64,000 bases of DNA from the NCBI GenBank assembly GCA_963205195.1, contig CAUJHR010000016.1, positions 149,988 to 213,987 of the forward strand. Direction: 5' to 3'. Every line of letters begins with the position of its first letter. Positions within the stretch are counted from its first letter, which is position 1. Below are positions 16,165 to 24,674 of this stretch, one piece after another. The notes beneath the pieces were generated by a model. It did not search any database and had not been told where the DNA came from. It saw only the letters and a list, made by a program, of their open reading frames with translations. The translations under genes and the position numbers were made by a program. The DNA comes from Pseudomonadota bacterium. GTDB lineage: Bacteria > Pseudomonadota > Alphaproteobacteria > Rickettsiales > SXRF01.

Positions 16165-18327
16165 ATGAGTGAGAATACCAACCTTTTACAATCCAGCGCC
16201 CGGTTTTTCAACCGCGAAACCTCTTGGCTGAATTTTAATATCCGCGTTCTGGAGGAAGCAGAAAATCCTAACCACCCCCTTATGGAGAGGTTGAACTTCC
16301 TTGCCATTTCCGCTTCCAACCTCGACGAATTTTACATGGTGCGGGTAGCTGGCCTCAAGGATTATGTCCGTCAGGGCATCACCAAGCAAAGCACCGATGG
16401 CATGACTCCAGCAGGCGAATTGGAAATAATAAAGCAAATGGTTAAACACATGGTGGAGCGCCAGCACAGGTGCTGGACCGATTTGCGCTTGTGCCTGGAA
16501 AAACAGGATATAAAAATTCTAAAAGCAGACAGCCTTAGCAAAAAGGAGCATAGCTGGCTTGAACATCATTTCATGGAAAATATTTTCCCGGTACTTACGC
16601 CAATTGCAATCGATCCCGCGCACCCCTTCCCATTCCTTCCTAACTTAAGCCTTGCGTTGGTATTCCAGCTTACACATGCAATACATACAAAGATAGATGC
16701 TGTAAAAGAATCAAGCGAGCAGATAGCTATAATCCCGTTGCCCGCCCGCCTGCCCCGCTTCATCATTATGCCCGGCAAGAAATTGCGCTATGTAATGCTC
16801 GAGGATATTATAAAACTTTTCCTCCCGGTCATGATGCCTAATTTTTCGGTGCATGACAGCGCCCTTTTCCGTATCATCCGCGATAGCGAACTCGAAATTG
16901 AAGATGAAGATAAAGACTTCGTGCGTAACTTCGAACTTGCTGTAAAGCAACGCCGCCGTGGTCGTGTGATACAGATAAAATTCGCAAGCCCCGCCAGCCA
17001 TACTCTTGTCCAGTTCGTTTCCGAGCAGATGCATGTTGAAATGGAGAATGTAATAGATGTTGAAGGGCTGCTGGGGCTGGTTAATTTAAAGGAGCTGCTT
17101 GAGCATGCGCCGCCTTCCATGCGCTTCCAGCCATTCAAAGTACGCTTTCCTGAACGTATAAATGATTTCGGAGGAAATTGCTTTGCCGCCATCGCCGCCA
17201 AAGACATCATAATCCATCACCCATTTGAAACATTCGACGTGGTGATCCAGTTCCTGCGCCAAGCGGCTGAAGACCCGGACGTAGTTTCAATCAAACAAAC
17301 ATTATACCGAACCAGCAAAGACTCACCAATAGCCCGTGCGCTTATTGCCGCCGCCGAAGCTGGGAAATCAGTAACGGCACTGGTAGAACTCAAAGCCCGC
17401 TTTGATGAGGAAACCAATATAAAATGGGCGCGTGATTTAGAAAGCGCCGGGGTACAAGTTGTCTATGGTTTCGTAGGGTTGAAAACCCACGCGAAAGTCA
17501 CTCTGGTTACACGCCGGGAAAATAACAAGCTGGTTTCCTATGTCCATTTTGGAACAGGAAACTACCACCCGGCAACTGCAAAGCTTTATACCGACCTGTC
17601 ATTTTTTACCTGCGAACCAAGCCTGTGCCGCGATACCGCTTACCTTTTTAATTTTGTAACCGGCAATGCCCCGCCGCGTAAATTCAACAAGCTTATAATC
17701 GCCCCGCATAACATGCGAAAGCGCCTGCTTTCAATGATAGAAGACGAGATTGAACATGTAAGGAACGGGCGCAAGGGAACTATCTGGGCAAAAATGAATT
17801 CACTAGTTGATGAACAAGTGATAGATGCGCTTTACCGCGCTTCACAGGCAGGAGTGATAATAGAGCTGGTAGTTCGCGGAATTTGCTGCCTGCGCCCAGG
17901 TGTCCCTGGTCTTTCCGACAATATCCGCGTTAAAAGCATAATCGGCAGGTTCCTTGAACATTCACGTATCTATTGTTTCGGCAATGGTTATGAAATGCCC
18001 TCCCCTAACGCCAAAGTATTCATTGGCTCGGCAGACTGGATGCCGCGCAATTTCGACTGGCGCGTGGAGGTAATAGTGCCGATAGAGAACCCCACCGTCC
18101 ATGAGCAGATAATGGGGCAGATAATGATGGCCAACCTTAAAGATGAGAGCCAGAGCTGGGTATTGCAGCAAGACGGCGCCTATAAACGAATTTCACTGGA
18201 TAGCAAGGCGATCTCGGCGCATGACTATTTTATCAAAAATCCGAGCTTGTCAGGACGCGGCACATCGCTTAAAAGAGCCAAATCAACCCAGATGTTAAAA
18301 TATAAGGCAGTAAAGAAGGATGGCTGA
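16165..18327 (+). CDS. ppk: Polyphosphate kinase 1
   Basis: Membrane-associated enzyme that reversibly makes polyphosphate from ATP. From the ATG at 16165 the protein has 720 residues. It opens with RFFNRETSWLNFNIRVLEEA; the autophosphorylated His442 is in VGLKTHAK, and the second conserved His599 is in LEHSRIYCFGNG. FGTGNYHP and SLVDEQVIDALYRAS are also typical. An in-frame GTG at 16132 would add 11 residues; neither start has a strong ribosome site. The 3' end overlaps ppx by eight bases, so synthesis and degradation of polyphosphate are coupled in one operon. Confidence 0.95.
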   Translation: MSENTNLLQSSARFFNRETSWLNFNIRVLEEAENPNHPLMERLNFLAISASNLDEFYMVRVAGLKDYVRQGITKQSTDGMTPAGELEIIKQMVKHMVERQHRCWTDLRLCLEKQDIKILKADSLSKKEHSWLEHHFMENIFPVLTPIAIDPAHPFPFLPNLSLALVFQLTHAIHTKIDAVKESSEQIAIIPLPARLPRFIIMPGKKLRYVMLEDIIKLFLPVMMPNFSVHDSALFRIIRDSELEIEDEDKDFVRNFELAVKQRRRGRVIQIKFASPASHTLVQFVSEQMHVEMENVIDVEGLLGLVNLKELLEHAPPSMRFQPFKVRFPERINDFGGNCFAAIAAKDIIIHHPFETFDVVIQFLRQAAEDPDVVSIKQTLYRTSKDSPIARALIAAAEAGKSVTALVELKARFDEETNIKWARDLESAGVQVVYGFVGLKTHAKVTLVTRRENNKLVSYVHFGTGNYHPATAKLYTDLSFFTCEPSLCRDTAYLFNFVTGNAPPRKFNKLIIAPHNMRKRLLSMIEDEIEHVRNGRKGTIWAKMNSLVDEQVIDALYRASQAGVIIELVVRGICCLRPGVPGLSDNIRVKSIIGRFLEHSRIYCFGNGYEMPSPNAKVFIGSADWMPRNFDWRVEVIVPIENPTVHEQIMGQIMMANLKDESQSWVLQQDGAYKRISLDSKAISAHDYFIKNPSLSGRGTSLKRAKSTQMLKYKAVKKDG

Positions 18328-19813
18328 TAATTCAATTTTGCCGCCAGTGCGTGAGGACGCCCGAATAGGTATCATCGACATTGGTTCCAATTCTATCCGT
18401 CTTGTGGTTTACGATCAGTATAAACGCACCCCTATCCCTATCTATAATGAAAAAGTGCTGTGCGAGCTTGGAAAAGGCCTTGCCTCCAGCGGAGTATTGA
18501 ACCCGGCAGGTGTAGAGATGGGCAAGCTTGCGCTTCGCCGCTTCGTTGCCATGGGCCGCAATATGGGTATAGCCGAGCTGCATGTCATTGCCACCGCAGC
18601 AATACGCGATGCAAAGGATGGCCATGAATTCACCAACTGGCTGGAAAAAACATACAATGTTAAGGCCGATGTAATTTCCGGCGAAGAAGAAGCAAGGCTT
18701 GGGGCATTTGCTGTCTGTTCCTCTATCTACAAACCAAAAGGCATCACTGCCGATTTAGGCGGAGGAAGCCTTGAGCTGGTGCGCGTAAACGATGGTACGA
18801 TTTCCGGCCATACCAGCCTGCCACTTGGCAGCTTGCGTATGCTGGATGAAAGCAAAGGAGACCGCGACAAATTGCGTAAGCTTATTGATAAGCGCTTCTT
18901 AGAGGTAAACTGGCTTGATGATGGCAAAACTCCAAGCATCTATGCAATTGGCGGAAGCTTCCGCGCCCTTGCAAAGATGCACATGGTAGCAAATAATTAT
19001 CCGCTGCAGATACTTCACGAATATACTGTAGCAGCAAAACCATTCCTCGCTTTCGTGCGCGAGATAGCGGATATGTCGATAGAAAAAATCGAAAAATATC
19101 CCGGCTCTGCCGCAAAGCGCGCCTCCGCCCTTCCCGGCGCTGCAATGGTGCTGGAAACATTGCTTACCGCCAGCAAAGCAGAAAATATAATATTCTCTGC
19201 AAGCGGTATCCGCGAAGGTTACGTATACAAAAAACTTCCCCTGCGTGAACGCGACGAGGACGGGCTGATATTTTCCTGCCGGGAATTTTCTTCACGAAAC
19301 AGCCGTAGCATAGAGTACAGCAAAGAGCTTTATGGATGGCTTCAGCCATTGCTCGATTCCGAGCCCCAATATTTGCAGCGCCTTCGCCTTGCCTTCTGCC
19401 TGCTATCTGACATAGCGCTGCACATACACCCTGAATACCGGGCGCAATGGGCTTTCCAACGCCTTATTTATTCGGCTTTCACCAGCATAACCCATACCGA
19501 GCGCACAACACTGGCATTAGCACTATATCACCGCTACCAATTCAAATTGAAAGATGAATACCCGCAGTTGAAGCTTATAAGAAATGCCGACAAAGCGTGG
19601 GCGAAACTGCTAGGGACCGGCGCGAACCTTGCCTATCATTTATCAGGAAGCATAAGCGGCAATCTGCATAAAACCGCGCTGGTGGTAAAAGATAAAGGCA
19701 TTGCGCTGCAATTCGTAGGCGACATGGCCGATATAATGGGAGATTCAATTCAAAAGCGAATTGATGGGGTAAACGAAGCCTACAGCGATTATATCCATAT
19801 TTCAGAAAAATAA
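18320..19813 (+). CDS. ppx: Exopolyphosphatase / pppGpp phosphohydrolase family
   Basis: Hydrolyses terminal phosphates of polyphosphate, and in some members converts pppGpp to ppGpp. The 497-residue protein shows the actin-like ATPase fold motifs GIIDIGSNSIRLVVYD (about residues 16-31), ATAAIRDA, and ADLGGGSLELV, and a C-terminal HD-like helical region from about residue 310. It overlaps ppk by eight bases, consistent with a ppk-ppx operon. The motif set fits both Ppx and GppA, but the ppk linkage favours Ppx. Confidence 0.94.
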   Translation: MADNSILPPVREDARIGIIDIGSNSIRLVVYDQYKRTPIPIYNEKVLCELGKGLASSGVLNPAGVEMGKLALRRFVAMGRNMGIAELHVIATAAIRDAKDGHEFTNWLEKTYNVKADVISGEEEARLGAFAVCSSIYKPKGITADLGGGSLELVRVNDGTISGHTSLPLGSLRMLDESKGDRDKLRKLIDKRFLEVNWLDDGKTPSIYAIGGSFRALAKMHMVANNYPLQILHEYTVAAKPFLAFVREIADMSIEKIEKYPGSAAKRASALPGAAMVLETLLTASKAENIIFSASGIREGYVYKKLPLRERDEDGLIFSCREFSSRNSRSIEYSKELYGWLQPLLDSEPQYLQRLRLAFCLLSDIALHIHPEYRAQWAFQRLIYSAFTSITHTERTTLALALYHRYQFKLKDEYPQLKLIRNADKAWAKLLGTGANLAYHLSGSISGNLHKTALVVKDKGIALQFVGDMADIMGDSIQKRIDGVNEAYSDYIHISEK

Positions 19814-19870
19814 TATATTTATCAGCATATTACATAAATAGATAAAATCACCTCTAATTTTAACAAAACC

Positions 19871-19904
19871 GTCATATGACATAGTGGTTAATTTTTCATA
19901 TAAT
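19871..19904 (+). promoter_or_regulatory. Sigma70-like promoter with overlapping palindrome
   Basis: ATGACA at 19876-19881 and a perfect TATAAT at 19899-19904 are separated by 17 bases, ahead of the gene at 19939. The 10-base palindrome GTCATATGAC (19871-19880) overlaps the -35 element and could be an operator. Flanking TTAA tetrads do not have the CtrA spacing. Confidence 0.55.
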
Positions 19905-19938
19905 CACTAAATACTAAGCTACTATATAAGGGAGCATT

Positions 19939-20427
19939 ATGTCAGACGATCAGCCTAAAGAGAAAAAAGATAACAGTTTTTTTAGAAAAATTTTAAGTGG
20001 CTGGTCAGATGATTCTCAAGTTGGTCAAAGCCGCAATGCACGTGGAAGAACTTTTGATAATATAAAGAATATTCTTAAAGAAGCTGATAACACTCCTGGT
20101 CATGGAGAAAAAAAAGGCTTAATAGAACCCGGCGAAATAGAATATGTTTCAAAAAGAATAACTGATGAAGTCACCAAGATAGGAGCATGGCGAGTTCCAA
20201 ATATTATTAATGATATAAAAAGGGACATAGACAGAGCAAGCAATGATTTTGCTAAAAGCAAAGATGAAACTTATACCGATAAAACAACCGGAATGGTTTT
20301 CACCCGCGAGGCTTTCAAAGATTTTCTGGATGCGATGCGTAAAGGTACCAACACAAATTCACATGATTTCTCGCAGGTAACAACTCCTAAAACGCCGTCA
20401 TCTAACCAAGGCCATGAAATAGGCTAA
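19939..20427 (+). CDS. Hypothetical charged cytosolic protein
   Basis: A 162-residue, highly charged protein with no signal or membrane segment that I do not recognise. It has a lysine/aspartate-rich N-terminus, a G/R-rich SRNARGRTFDNIKNIL stretch, a helical middle (about residues 50-100) and a region GMVFTREAFKDFLDAMRKG near 115-135 before a polar tail. GGGAG precedes the ATG and a strong promoter lies 35 bases upstream, so it is probably expressed as a monocistronic gene after ppx. A gap of 380 bases downstream is filled by repeats. Confidence 0.65.
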   Translation: MSDDQPKEKKDNSFFRKILSGWSDDSQVGQSRNARGRTFDNIKNILKEADNTPGHGEKKGLIEPGEIEYVSKRITDEVTKIGAWRVPNIINDIKRDIDRASNDFAKSKDETYTDKTTGMVFTREAFKDFLDAMRKGTNTNSHDFSQVTTPKTPSSNQGHEIG

Positions 20428-20481
20428 GCCTCAAACCCGGCAAATCTTCCTTAGGCAAGGGGTAGTTAGTATTAATTATCC

Positions 20482-20606
20482 GTCATTGCGAGCGAACAAT
20501 TTGAGCGCGGCAATCCATAACTATTTGTCATCCCCGCGAAGGCGGGGATCTTTCTATATTACAGACACAATCGGCAAAATAGATTCCCGCCTACGCGGGA
20601 ATGACG
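20482..20606. repeat. GTCAT-type palindromic repeats, tandem set
   Basis: A GTCATTGCGAGCG unit, then GTCATCCCCGCG...GGCGGGGATC, then GATTCCCGCC...GCGGGAATGAC, with outer ends complementary. It is nearly identical to 47343-47421 (shared stretch around TTTCTATAT and ACAATCGGCAAAA). It fills the first part of the gap between the 19939 gene and hldD; 20428-20481 holds nothing recognisable. Confidence 0.7.
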
Positions 20607-20624
20607 AATTACTACTTTCTTCCC

Positions 20625-20680
20625 AAAACTCGCTGGCGTGAGGCAAGCGCGCACAGCAATGAAGTGGCTGACCAATATGA
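20625..20680. repeat. Family B left-half fragment
   Basis: Matches the left half of family B (AAAACTCGCTGGCGTGAGGCAAGCG and AATGAAGTGGC). It breaks off after GTGGCTGA and is followed within 20 bases by a complete family A element. Arrangement suggests recombination between B and A or insertion of A into B. Confidence 0.7.
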
Positions 20681-20688
20681 TAGTTGGG

Positions 20689-20809
20689 AAACTCGCTTTG
20701 GCAAAAAAGCGCGAAGCGATGGACACCGAGAAAAGTTGAGCGTACACGCTAGTACGTGACTTTTCGAGGAGGCTCCATAGCAAGTAGATTTGAAGCCAAA
20801 GTAGAGTTT
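20689..20809. repeat. Family A palindromic element, copy 1
   Basis: A 121-base unit with ends AAACTCGCTTTGGC and GCCAAAGTAGAGTTT. Inner complementary segments are GCGATGG / CCATAGC and GAAAAGTT / GACTTTTC, around a GTAC-containing centre. Its last bases overlap the TAA stop of the minus-strand hldD gene by two. Confidence 0.85.
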
Positions 20810-21800
20810 ACAGGTACGGGTCTTCTTTCAGAAGGTAGTTCTGCACGTAATCCTTGATGCCATCTTGTAGGCTTGTGAATGAATCGGTATATCCAGCAGC
20901 ACGCAGGCGGTCTAGTTTCGCCTCGGTAAAATACTGGTACTTCTTCACAAGCTCCGGAGGCATGTCGATATATAATATACGCGCATCATAACCAAGAGCA
21001 GAGAATATAGCCTTAGCCATTTCATTGAACGTGCTTGGCTTACCACTGCCCAGATTGAACAGGCCCGACACTTGCGGATTGTCAAGGCACCACAGCAGCA
21101 CCTTAACAATATCCTTTACATAGGCCATATCGCGTAATTGTCCGCCGTCAGCATATTTGCTGTTATAAGAGCGAAACAATTTTATGCTGCTATGCTCAAT
21201 CGCATGCGATGCGATCTGCGAAATCACACTGCTCTGGGCTTCTTTATGATATTCATTAGGTCCATACGCATTGAACAACTTAAAACCAACCCATTGCGGT
21301 AGCGGCACCTCACCAGTGGCAACAACCCTCGCCACATGCGTGTCAAATAAATGCTTGCTCCATCCATAGCCCGAAAGCGGCGTGAGCTTCTGCAGATATG
21401 CAAGATCCATATTATCATCAAAACCGTTTGCGCCATTGCCGTAAGTAGCCGCGGCAGAAATATATACAAAGCGCACTTCGTTCTTGTTGCACCAGCGCCA
21501 AAGGTTCAGTGACAGTGCAAAATTATTTTGCAGTATCATGTCAATGCGGTTTTCAGTGGTCGAAGATAGAGAGCCTAAATGATATACCATTTCTATATTG
21601 GTATGGTGCAGGTCGAGCCAGTCGAATAGTTCACGCGGTAATATTATTTCATGCGCCGGATGCTTACTTAGGTTACGCCATTTATCGCCAACCCCGAATT
21701 CATCACATACTACTATATTATGGGTGCCGCGCTTGATAAGTTCAGCAACAAGGTTAGAACCAATGAACCCGCCGCCGCCAGTAACCAGGATATTTTTCAT
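20808..21800 (-). CDS. hldD: ADP-L-glycero-D-manno-heptose-6-epimerase
   Basis: NADP-dependent epimerase that makes the heptose precursor of LPS inner core. The 330-residue SDR-family protein begins with the Rossmann motif VTGGGGFIGSNLVAELI (about 6-22), followed by VYHLGSLSSTTE, the active-site YGWSK tetrad near residue 137, KLFNAYGPNEYHK and FNLGSG. The combination with GNGANGFDDN fits HldD rather than a UDP-sugar epimerase. No other heptose gene is adjacent in the window. The stop overlaps a family A repeat. Confidence 0.93.
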   Translation of the reverse strand: MKNILVTGGGGFIGSNLVAELIKRGTHNIVVCDEFGVGDKWRNLSKHPAHEIILPRELFDWLDLHHTNIEMVYHLGSLSSTTENRIDMILQNNFALSLNLWRWCNKNEVRFVYISAAATYGNGANGFDDNMDLAYLQKLTPLSGYGWSKHLFDTHVARVVATGEVPLPQWVGFKLFNAYGPNEYHKEAQSSVISQIASHAIEHSSIKLFRSYNSKYADGGQLRDMAYVKDIVKVLLWCLDNPQVSGLFNLGSGKPSTFNEMAKAIFSALGYDARILYIDMPPELVKKYQYFTEAKLDRLRAAGYTDSFTSLQDGIKDYVQNYLLKEDPYL

Positions 21801-21910
21801 ATGTCTTTCTTGGTTGGTTTAAAAAACTTCCATAAATTCCCTTCTTATTATATAGTAAAAACCCTTAACAAAGCGTAAACCAGCCAAAAGCAGCAAATAA
21901 GGATAATTAC

Positions 21911-22186
21911 ATGGAAAATAACAATAAATTCTTTTTAGACCTCTCCCGTATGGCCAGCGGCGCTGCCGGAGGGTTAATGGATGTTAAGCGTGAAATCGAA
22001 GAATCTGTTCATATCCAGATAGAAAAATTATTACAAAAGATGAACTTAGTTACTAAAGAAGAGTTCGATACTACCCAGGAAATGCTCAAAAAGGCACGAA
22101 ATGAGCAAGAAGAGCTTAAAAGGCGTTTTGACGAGCTGGAATTGAGGATAAATTCCCTAACTATCGGGGAAAAAAGCAATAAATAG
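21911..22186 (+). CDS. ubiK: UbiK-type ubiquinone biosynthesis accessory factor (BMFP family)
   Basis: A 91-residue protein matching the BMFP/UbiK family: an amphipathic N-terminal helix (about 5-40, FFLDLSRMASGAAGGLMDVKREIEESV) and a C-terminal coiled coil (about 45-85, EEFDTTQEMLKKARNEQEELKRRFDELE). Family members form trimers, bind membranes and assist ubiquinone biosynthesis. AAGGA precedes the ATG. It is divergent from hldD. A terminator-like hairpin lies about 120 bases downstream. Confidence 0.88.
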   Translation: MENNNKFFLDLSRMASGAAGGLMDVKREIEESVHIQIEKLLQKMNLVTKEEFDTTQEMLKKARNEQEELKRRFDELELRINSLTIGEKSNK

Positions 22187-22305
22187 CAAGGCACTCACTT
22201 TGAGCCAATAAGCAATTGAATTTGTTTAATAAAATAAATTTCATTTATTCTTTCTTAAAGTAATGGATTTTTGAATCGTTCCATGTCAGGATTGATTCAT
22301 GTAAG

Positions 22306-22337
22306 TCGCGCTGTATCTTATTTACAGCGCGATTTTT
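22306..22337 (+). terminator. Rho-independent terminator-like hairpin upstream of ybjN
   Basis: TCGCGCTGTA and TTTACAGCGCGA form a strong stem with a five-base loop, followed by TTTTT. It sits between ubiK and the YbjN gene and would end ubiK transcription, or act as an attenuator if ybjN is transcribed from further upstream. Confidence 0.75.
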
Positions 22338-22398
22338 AGATAAAAATTTCAGTCAATTTTTGCTGCATGATTTTTTAAAAAATTTGGAGAATAAAAAA

Positions 22399-22899
22399 AT
22401 GAAATCGCTACAGATCAAAACCGATAAAATTTATAACCCACTCGACATCGCTGAGTTGGTGATTATGGATCGTGATTGGGTGTTTGATCGCCCCGATGAT
22501 GGTGAGCTTGTCGCCGAAGTAACCGGTGTTTGGTGCAACTATCACATCTGGTTCACATGGCAGGAAGAATCCGGCGGCCTAACACTTTCATGCTCGCTCG
22601 ATAATAAATTCCAGCAACAGGCGATAGCGAAAATTCATTCCATCCTTGCAATGGCGAATGAAAAATTATGGCTCGGCCATTTCGGTTTCTGCACACAGGA
22701 TAATTCTATTGTGTTCCGCCACTCACTTCTTTTGCGTGATGGTGCAGGCACTACAGCCGAGCATTTGCAAGAGCTTCTCGATCTTGCCATCAGCGAGTGC
22801 GAGCGCTTCTATCCGGCCTTCCAGTCGGTAGTGTGGGGTGGCAAAACTCCTGCCGAAGCAATCGAGATCGCGTTGTTCGAAACAATAGCGGAAGCTTAA
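22399..22899 (+). CDS. YbjN domain protein
   Basis: A 166-residue cytosolic protein of the YbjN type, a chaperone-like fold related to type III secretion chaperones. Features include the acidic N-terminal half (DRPDDGELVAEVTG), the WCNYHIWFTWQEE aromatic stretch and the long C-terminal helix LQELLDLAISECERFYPAFQ. The ATG at 22399 is preceded by GGAG nine bases upstream, whereas an upstream TTG lacks one. A gene of this type next to proC is common in alphaproteobacteria; its role there is not known. Confidence 0.85.
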   Translation: MKSLQIKTDKIYNPLDIAELVIMDRDWVFDRPDDGELVAEVTGVWCNYHIWFTWQEESGGLTLSCSLDNKFQQQAIAKIHSILAMANEKLWLGHFGFCTQDNSIVFRHSLLLRDGAGTTAEHLQELLDLAISECERFYPAFQSVVWGGKTPAEAIEIALFETIAEA

Positions 22900-22902
22900 T
22901 CG

Positions 22903-23012
22903 GATAACAGATAACGGATGACAGAATTTTTTTGTCAGTCTATATACTTGTCATCTGTAATCCGTCATCCGTCATCTGAATTTATATGTCATCCGCCATC
23001 TGTCATCCGTCA
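22903..23012. repeat. Heptamer inverted-repeat array, TCATCCG type (ybjN-proC)
   Basis: Left arm GGATAACAGATAACGGATGACAG; right arm built from TCATCTG, TCATCCG and TCATCCG units, then a second right-hand run beginning at 22987. It fills the whole ybjN-proC gap and continues into proC, providing its ATG and about nine codons. Confidence 0.85.
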
Positions 23013-23792
23013 TCTTTATTACTCGTCGGCCATGGTAATATGGGCAGCGCCATGCTTGCAAGCTGGCGTAAAAATCCGGCAAATAATATTTCTGAATTTT
23101 ATGTTATCGACCCAAAACATTCCGCCCACGGTTTGTTTTTTAGCGATCTTGATAGCCTGCCGAAAAATATAAATCCCGGCATAATAGTTTTTGCTGCCAA
23201 GCCGCAGCAGCTCGCCGAAATTTTACCGCAGTATAAAAAGCGCTTTGGGAACTCTCCATTATATATATCTATCGCCGCCGGAAAGACGCTGGCATTTTTT
23301 ACGCAGCATCTTGGAAGTGACGTAAAGATAATCCGCGCCATGCCGAATACTCCTGCCCTTGTCGGCAAAGCCATCACCGGCCTGTGTCACACCCCTAATA
23401 TAGATGAGTCACAAAAAAATCAGGCAACTGCATTAATTGAAACATTTGGCAAAGCTGTATGGGTTGCTGAATCAGATATGGACGCAGTAACTGCAATCTC
23501 CGGCTCCGGCCCTGCTTATGTGTTGCTATTCCTCGAATCCCTCACCAAGGCGGGAATAAATGCCGGGCTTGCTCCCGATATAGCCCAGGCTCTTGCGTTG
23601 GAAATGACGCACGGCACCATCCATCTCGCTTCTAAAATCCCAGAAACTTTTGAAAAACTCCGCCATAATGTTACCAGCAAAGGGGGCACCACAGAAGCAG
23701 CCCTCAATATACTAATGTCCGAAAACGGCATAGAAAAATTATTGGATGACGCCGTAAAAGCCGCCATAAAACGTGCAAAGGAATTAGCGTAG
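22986..23792 (+). CDS. proC: Pyrroline-5-carboxylate reductase
   Basis: Last enzyme of proline synthesis, reducing P5C with NAD(P)H. The 268-residue protein has the Rossmann motif LLLVGHGNMGSAM (about residues 11-23), RAMPNTPALVGKAITG, VTAISGSGPAYVLLFLESL and the C-terminal TSKGGTTEAAL. The ATG and residues 2-10 (SSAICHPSS) are encoded by a heptamer repeat, and no alternative start exists before the nucleotide-binding motif. No Shine-Dalgarno sequence is evident. It follows the YbjN gene. Confidence 0.95.
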   Translation: MSSAICHPSSLLLVGHGNMGSAMLASWRKNPANNISEFYVIDPKHSAHGLFFSDLDSLPKNINPGIIVFAAKPQQLAEILPQYKKRFGNSPLYISIAAGKTLAFFTQHLGSDVKIIRAMPNTPALVGKAITGLCHTPNIDESQKNQATALIETFGKAVWVAESDMDAVTAISGSGPAYVLLFLESLTKAGINAGLAPDIAQALALEMTHGTIHLASKIPETFEKLRHNVTSKGGTTEAALNILMSENGIEKLLDDAVKAAIKRAKELA

Positions 23793-23793
23793 C

Positions 23794-23822
23794 GTCATCC
23801 GGCTTCTGTCATCCGTCATCCG
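23794..23822. repeat. Short heptamer array after proC, TCATCCG type
   Basis: GTCATCCGG, CTTCTGTCATCCG and TCATCCG units begin two bases after the proC stop. Only one arm is present here; the complementary arm may be the GGATGACAG run at the 5' side of proC, some 880 bases away. Confidence 0.65.
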
Positions 23823-23930
23823 AAATTGTGCACTGCAACATTTTTGCTTGACTTGCTCACCTCACTACTATATATTACGCACCTGATTCGGGATTATTTC
23901 TATTTGTTTATCACTTTTTAGGAGATTATT

Positions 23931-24353
23931 ATGTCATACAATCAAGCATTTGCCGATATGTTCAAGAACACAATGGATTTTAACCAGATTTTTTCAACTG
24001 GCCGCCGCAACATGGAGGCACTCTCTGCTGCCAACCAGGTAGTAGTTGAAAGCGCTCAAGCTATCACCCGCCGCCAGGCCGAAGTTGCCCGCGCTAACAT
24101 CGACAACGCGCTTAAGGTTTCTAAAGACCTTATGACCAACGCAACCCCAGAAACCACCATCAGCAAACAATCTGACCTGATGAAAGCTTTCTTTGAAAAC
24201 ACCCTTACCAACCTTCGCGAAGTTAGCGAACTGGTTACCAAATCAAGCTTTGAAGCATTTGACGTGCTTAACCGCCGCACTGCTGAAAGCCTCGAAGAGA
24301 TCAGCACTGCTTCTGCATCTTCTGGTTCTTCTAAAAAGAAATCAGCTGCTTAA
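23931..24353 (+). CDS. Phasin family protein
   Basis: A 140-residue, almost entirely helical protein of the phasin type, which coats polyhydroxyalkanoate granules. It has the phenylalanine-rich start (FADMFKNTMDFNQIFS), the MEALSAANQVVVESAQAITRRQAEV heptad-rich core and a Ser/Ala/Lys tail. A strong AGGAG lies eight bases before the ATG. It is monocistronic and ends in a strong terminator. No PHA synthase is in the window, so a link to PHA storage here is by family only. Confidence 0.88.
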   Translation: MSYNQAFADMFKNTMDFNQIFSTGRRNMEALSAANQVVVESAQAITRRQAEVARANIDNALKVSKDLMTNATPETTISKQSDLMKAFFENTLTNLREVSELVTKSSFEAFDVLNRRTAESLEEISTASASSGSSKKKSAA

Positions 24354-24372
24354 TAAGCTTTTTTGAAGATAG

Positions 24373-24407
24373 AAAGCCCCGGCGGGAAACCTCCGGGGCT
24401 TTTTTTA
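24373..24407 (+). terminator. Rho-independent terminator of the phasin gene
   Basis: AAAGCCCCGG and CCGGGGCTTT arms with a short GGAAACCT-containing loop, followed by a seven-T run, 20 bases after the phasin stop codon. Confidence 0.92.
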
Positions 24408-24415
24408 TTGCCTGT

Positions 24416-24483
24416 GTCATTGCGAGGAGCACAAGCGACGCGGCAATCCAGACTGGATTGCTTCGCTACGCTCGCAATGACGA
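24416..24483. repeat. GTCATTGCGAG-type palindromic repeat
   Basis: GTCATTGCGAGGAGC...GGCAATCCAG pairs with CTGGATTGC...GCTCGCAATGAC. This is the common alphaproteobacterial/gammaproteobacterial short palindrome. Confidence 0.75.
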
Positions 24484-24497
24484 GCCAGGTCTTACCC

Positions 24498-24674
24498 AAA
24501 ACTCGCTGGCGTGAGGCAAGCGCGAAGCGATGAAGTGGCGTAAACGGAGTGTAGCCTCAACAAATCCACAAGTGGGATTTGTTACTAAGCACAAAATCCC
24601 GCATGCGGATTTTGTAATCCATGAGTATTGGCCGAAGCTTTATTGCAAGCAGATTGTCCACGCCAGTAGAGTTT
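24498..24674. repeat. Family B palindromic element with nested hairpin insert
   Basis: Ends AAACTCGCTGGCG and CGCCAGTAGAGTTT as in the complete copy at 13813. The centre is expanded: two additional hairpins, AACAAATCC/GGATTTGTT and ACAAAATCC/GGATTTTGT, replace the normal GCAGCGCTACG part, giving 177 bases. It ends directly before the stop codon of minus-strand mutM. Confidence 0.8.

Noticed and set aside
20689..20809. Family A elements considered as insertion sequences or structural RNA genes
   Set aside because: They are about 120 bases with no coding capacity and no match to a tRNA, rRNA or other RNA I know. Kept as palindromic repeats of unknown origin.
22903..23012. Regular short repeats considered as a CRISPR array
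   Set aside because: Units are seven bases, degenerate and without unique spacers of 30-40 bases, and no cas gene is present in the window.
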